6,851 bases of DNA from Neisseriaceae bacterium (lineage in GTDB: Bacteria > Pseudomonadota > Gammaproteobacteria > Burkholderiales > UBA11063), in NCBI GenBank assembly GCA_947499925.1, contig CANMQR010000030.1:1-6851 (forward strand), given 5' to 3'. Below are positions 5,838 to 6,851 of this stretch, in pieces (position 1 is the stretch's first letter; each line of letters starts with the position of its first letter). A model generated the notes under the pieces. The model worked only from the letters and a program-made list of their open reading frames with translations, was not told the origin of the DNA and made no database searches. The translations under genes were made by a program, and so were the position numbers.

Positions 5838-5968
5838 TATTTATAATTGAGCCATAATAAATTGGTTTGATACTATCATTATATTGACTAGTTACAAAAT
5901 TATCTTAAGGTAGTGCATTGGCATTTAAGATTCTAAATTTTTGTTCAGAACTACCGACGCAATACACG

Positions 5969-6851
5969 CTAGTCAATCTTAGATTTACTCACAATCAAAG
6001 TACCGCAGGTATTGCCAAAGATATTTACCATTGTACGAACCCGATCAACTATTCTATCTAATGGTAATAAAATACTAATTGCTGATAATGGAATATTTGC
6101 CATATTAAATATCGTTACAAAACTAACCATACTGGTTTCTGGTATTCCACCGACTGCTATCCCAGTTAAAATGCACACAATAGCTAAAATAATTTGCTGC
6201 ATGATATCAGGATGAACACCCAAAATATGAAGAAAAAATAATGTTGCAGCCATTTCATACATCATACCTGAGGCAAAATTCATCGAGGCACATATAGGCA
6301 ACATAAATTCAACTACTTTTTTGTTACCACCAAGTTTCTCAGCTTTTTCTAATGCAATTGGAAGCGTGGCTAAAGAACTAGAGCTAACAAAAGCTGTTGC
6401 AAATATTGGTAATGCTTCAGTTAGAATTCTTTTCAAAGATAAATTACGATATAAAAACAAAACCAAGGTAATTTGCCATAAGAAATGTAAAAATAAGGCA
6501 GCAAAAAATAAACCTACAAATTTGGCTAAACCAAGTAAGTTAACGGCAAGACTTCCATTTGTATAGCTATCTGCTATACCGCTTCCAATTAAAACAAAAA
6601 TAGCAAATGGAGCAAGTAACATAACAGCATTTAGTAGACTTAAAAAGATATGCCTAGTGCTTACAAAAAAATCCAAAAATGGCTTGGAGTGATCTTTATT
6701 AAAACAACAAGTTAATCCAAGCATAATCGAAAATACAACTATCGGTAAAACATCGAACTTTACTAATGAATTAAAGATATTAGCAGTAAATAAGTAATTA
6801 AAAATCTGACTTATATCTATCGTAGTACTGGTTGACCCAGTATATTGCGCA
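5969..6851 (-). CDS. Dicarboxylate/amino-acid:cation symporter (DAACS family), 5'-truncated by window edge
   Basis: The last 293 codons are present; the frame stays open to the right edge (in frame from 6850), so the true start lies outside and the ATG at 6724 is internal. The protein is a membrane transporter of the glutamate/dicarboxylate family. Before residue M(6724) runs FDVLPIVVFSIMLGL, the family's LP..VF.I.LG motif. The serine-rich hairpin SSSSLATLPIALEKAEKLG (HP1), the TM7 segment MLPICASMNFASGMMYE, the HP2 segment GGIPETSM, and the TM8 segment DRIVDRVRTMVNIFGN follow in the normal order. The usual NMDGT motif reads NFASG and the usual G-D after VN.. reads G-N, so two acidic cation ligands known from archaeal GltPh are missing, while the TM8 Asp (VDRVRT), Arg and Asn are kept. 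Coupling ion and substrate are therefore uncertain. It is convergent with rpn and probably unrelated to the defence genes. Confidence 0.9.
   Translation of the reverse strand, partial: AQYTGSTSTTIDISQIFNYLFTANIFNSLVKFDVLPIVVFSIMLGLTCCFNKDHSKPFLDFFVSTRHIFLSLLNAVMLLAPFAIFVLIGSGIADSYTNGSLAVNLLGLAKFVGLFFAALFLHFLWQITLVLFLYRNLSLKRILTEALPIFATAFVSSSSLATLPIALEKAEKLGGNKKVVEFMLPICASMNFASGMMYEMAATLFFLHILGVHPDIMQQIILAIVCILTGIAVGGIPETSMVSFVTIFNMANIPLSAISILLPLDRIVDRVRTMVNIFGNTCGTLIVSKSKID

Noticed and set aside
5909..5955. Terminator between the convergent rpn and symporter genes
   Set aside because: GGTAGT (5909-5914) and ACTACC (5950-5955) pair but enclose a 35-base loop, and the inner ATTTA/TAAAT hairpin (5923-5938) is only A-T pairs. 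Neither is convincing.
6012..6566. Plus-strand open frames at 6012-6215 and 6321-6566
   Set aside because: Both are antisense to conserved symporter motifs (TM8, HP1); their sequences look like mirror products of the transporter codons.
6722..6724. ATG at 6724 as the symporter start
   Set aside because: The frame continues upstream to the window edge with conserved family residues (FDVLPIVVFSI), so this methionine is internal.

Overview
The window carries the distal part of a type I-F CRISPR-Cas locus from a strongly AT-rich bacterium. The subtype, an IHF-consensus site and a boxA element almost identical to those of enterobacterial rRNA leaders point to a gammaproteobacterium. A host-associated lineage is possible from the base composition, but no genus can be named from the sequence alone.

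Layout, left to right. Positions 2-208 hold the C-terminal end of the I-F Cas3 (Cas2-3 fusion). It is followed on the same strand, with very short gaps or a one-base overlap, by the four Csy-complex genes: csy1/cas8f (227-1552), csy2/cas5f (1552-2451), csy3/cas7f (2477-3487) and csy4/cas6f (3491-4093). A 132-bp leader follows (4094-4225) with a boxA-like antitermination element and a consensus IHF site. The array then has nine identical 28-bp repeats and eight 32-bp spacers (4226-4733). cas1 is not in the window; it would be expected just upstream of cas3.

Downstream of the array is a short AT-rich gap with a perfect 11-bp inverted repeat and a TATAAT box, then a complete Rpn-family PD-(D/E)XK nuclease gene (4896-5837). 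Its 3' end contains in-frame ATG codons preceded by Shine-Dalgarno-like sequences, better than the one before the full-length start. This fits the known arrangement in which an Rpn nuclease gene also encodes its own small C-terminal inhibitor. The right end is a convergent, 5'-truncated gene for a dicarboxylate/amino-acid:cation symporter (5969-6851, minus strand) with unusual substitutions at cation-site motifs.

How it works together: Cas6f should cut the array transcript at the repeat hairpin, and Csy1, Csy2, six Csy3 and Cas6f should assemble on each crRNA. Csy1 would read the PAM and Cas3 would degrade the target. All visible effector genes look intact, and key Cas6f residues are present, so interference is probably functional provided cas1-cas3 upstream are whole. 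The Rpn gene, itself a phage-defence family, may make this a small defence cluster. The most interesting points are the putative intragenic antitoxin in rpn, the boxA in the CRISPR leader, and the oddly oriented palindrome upstream of rpn.
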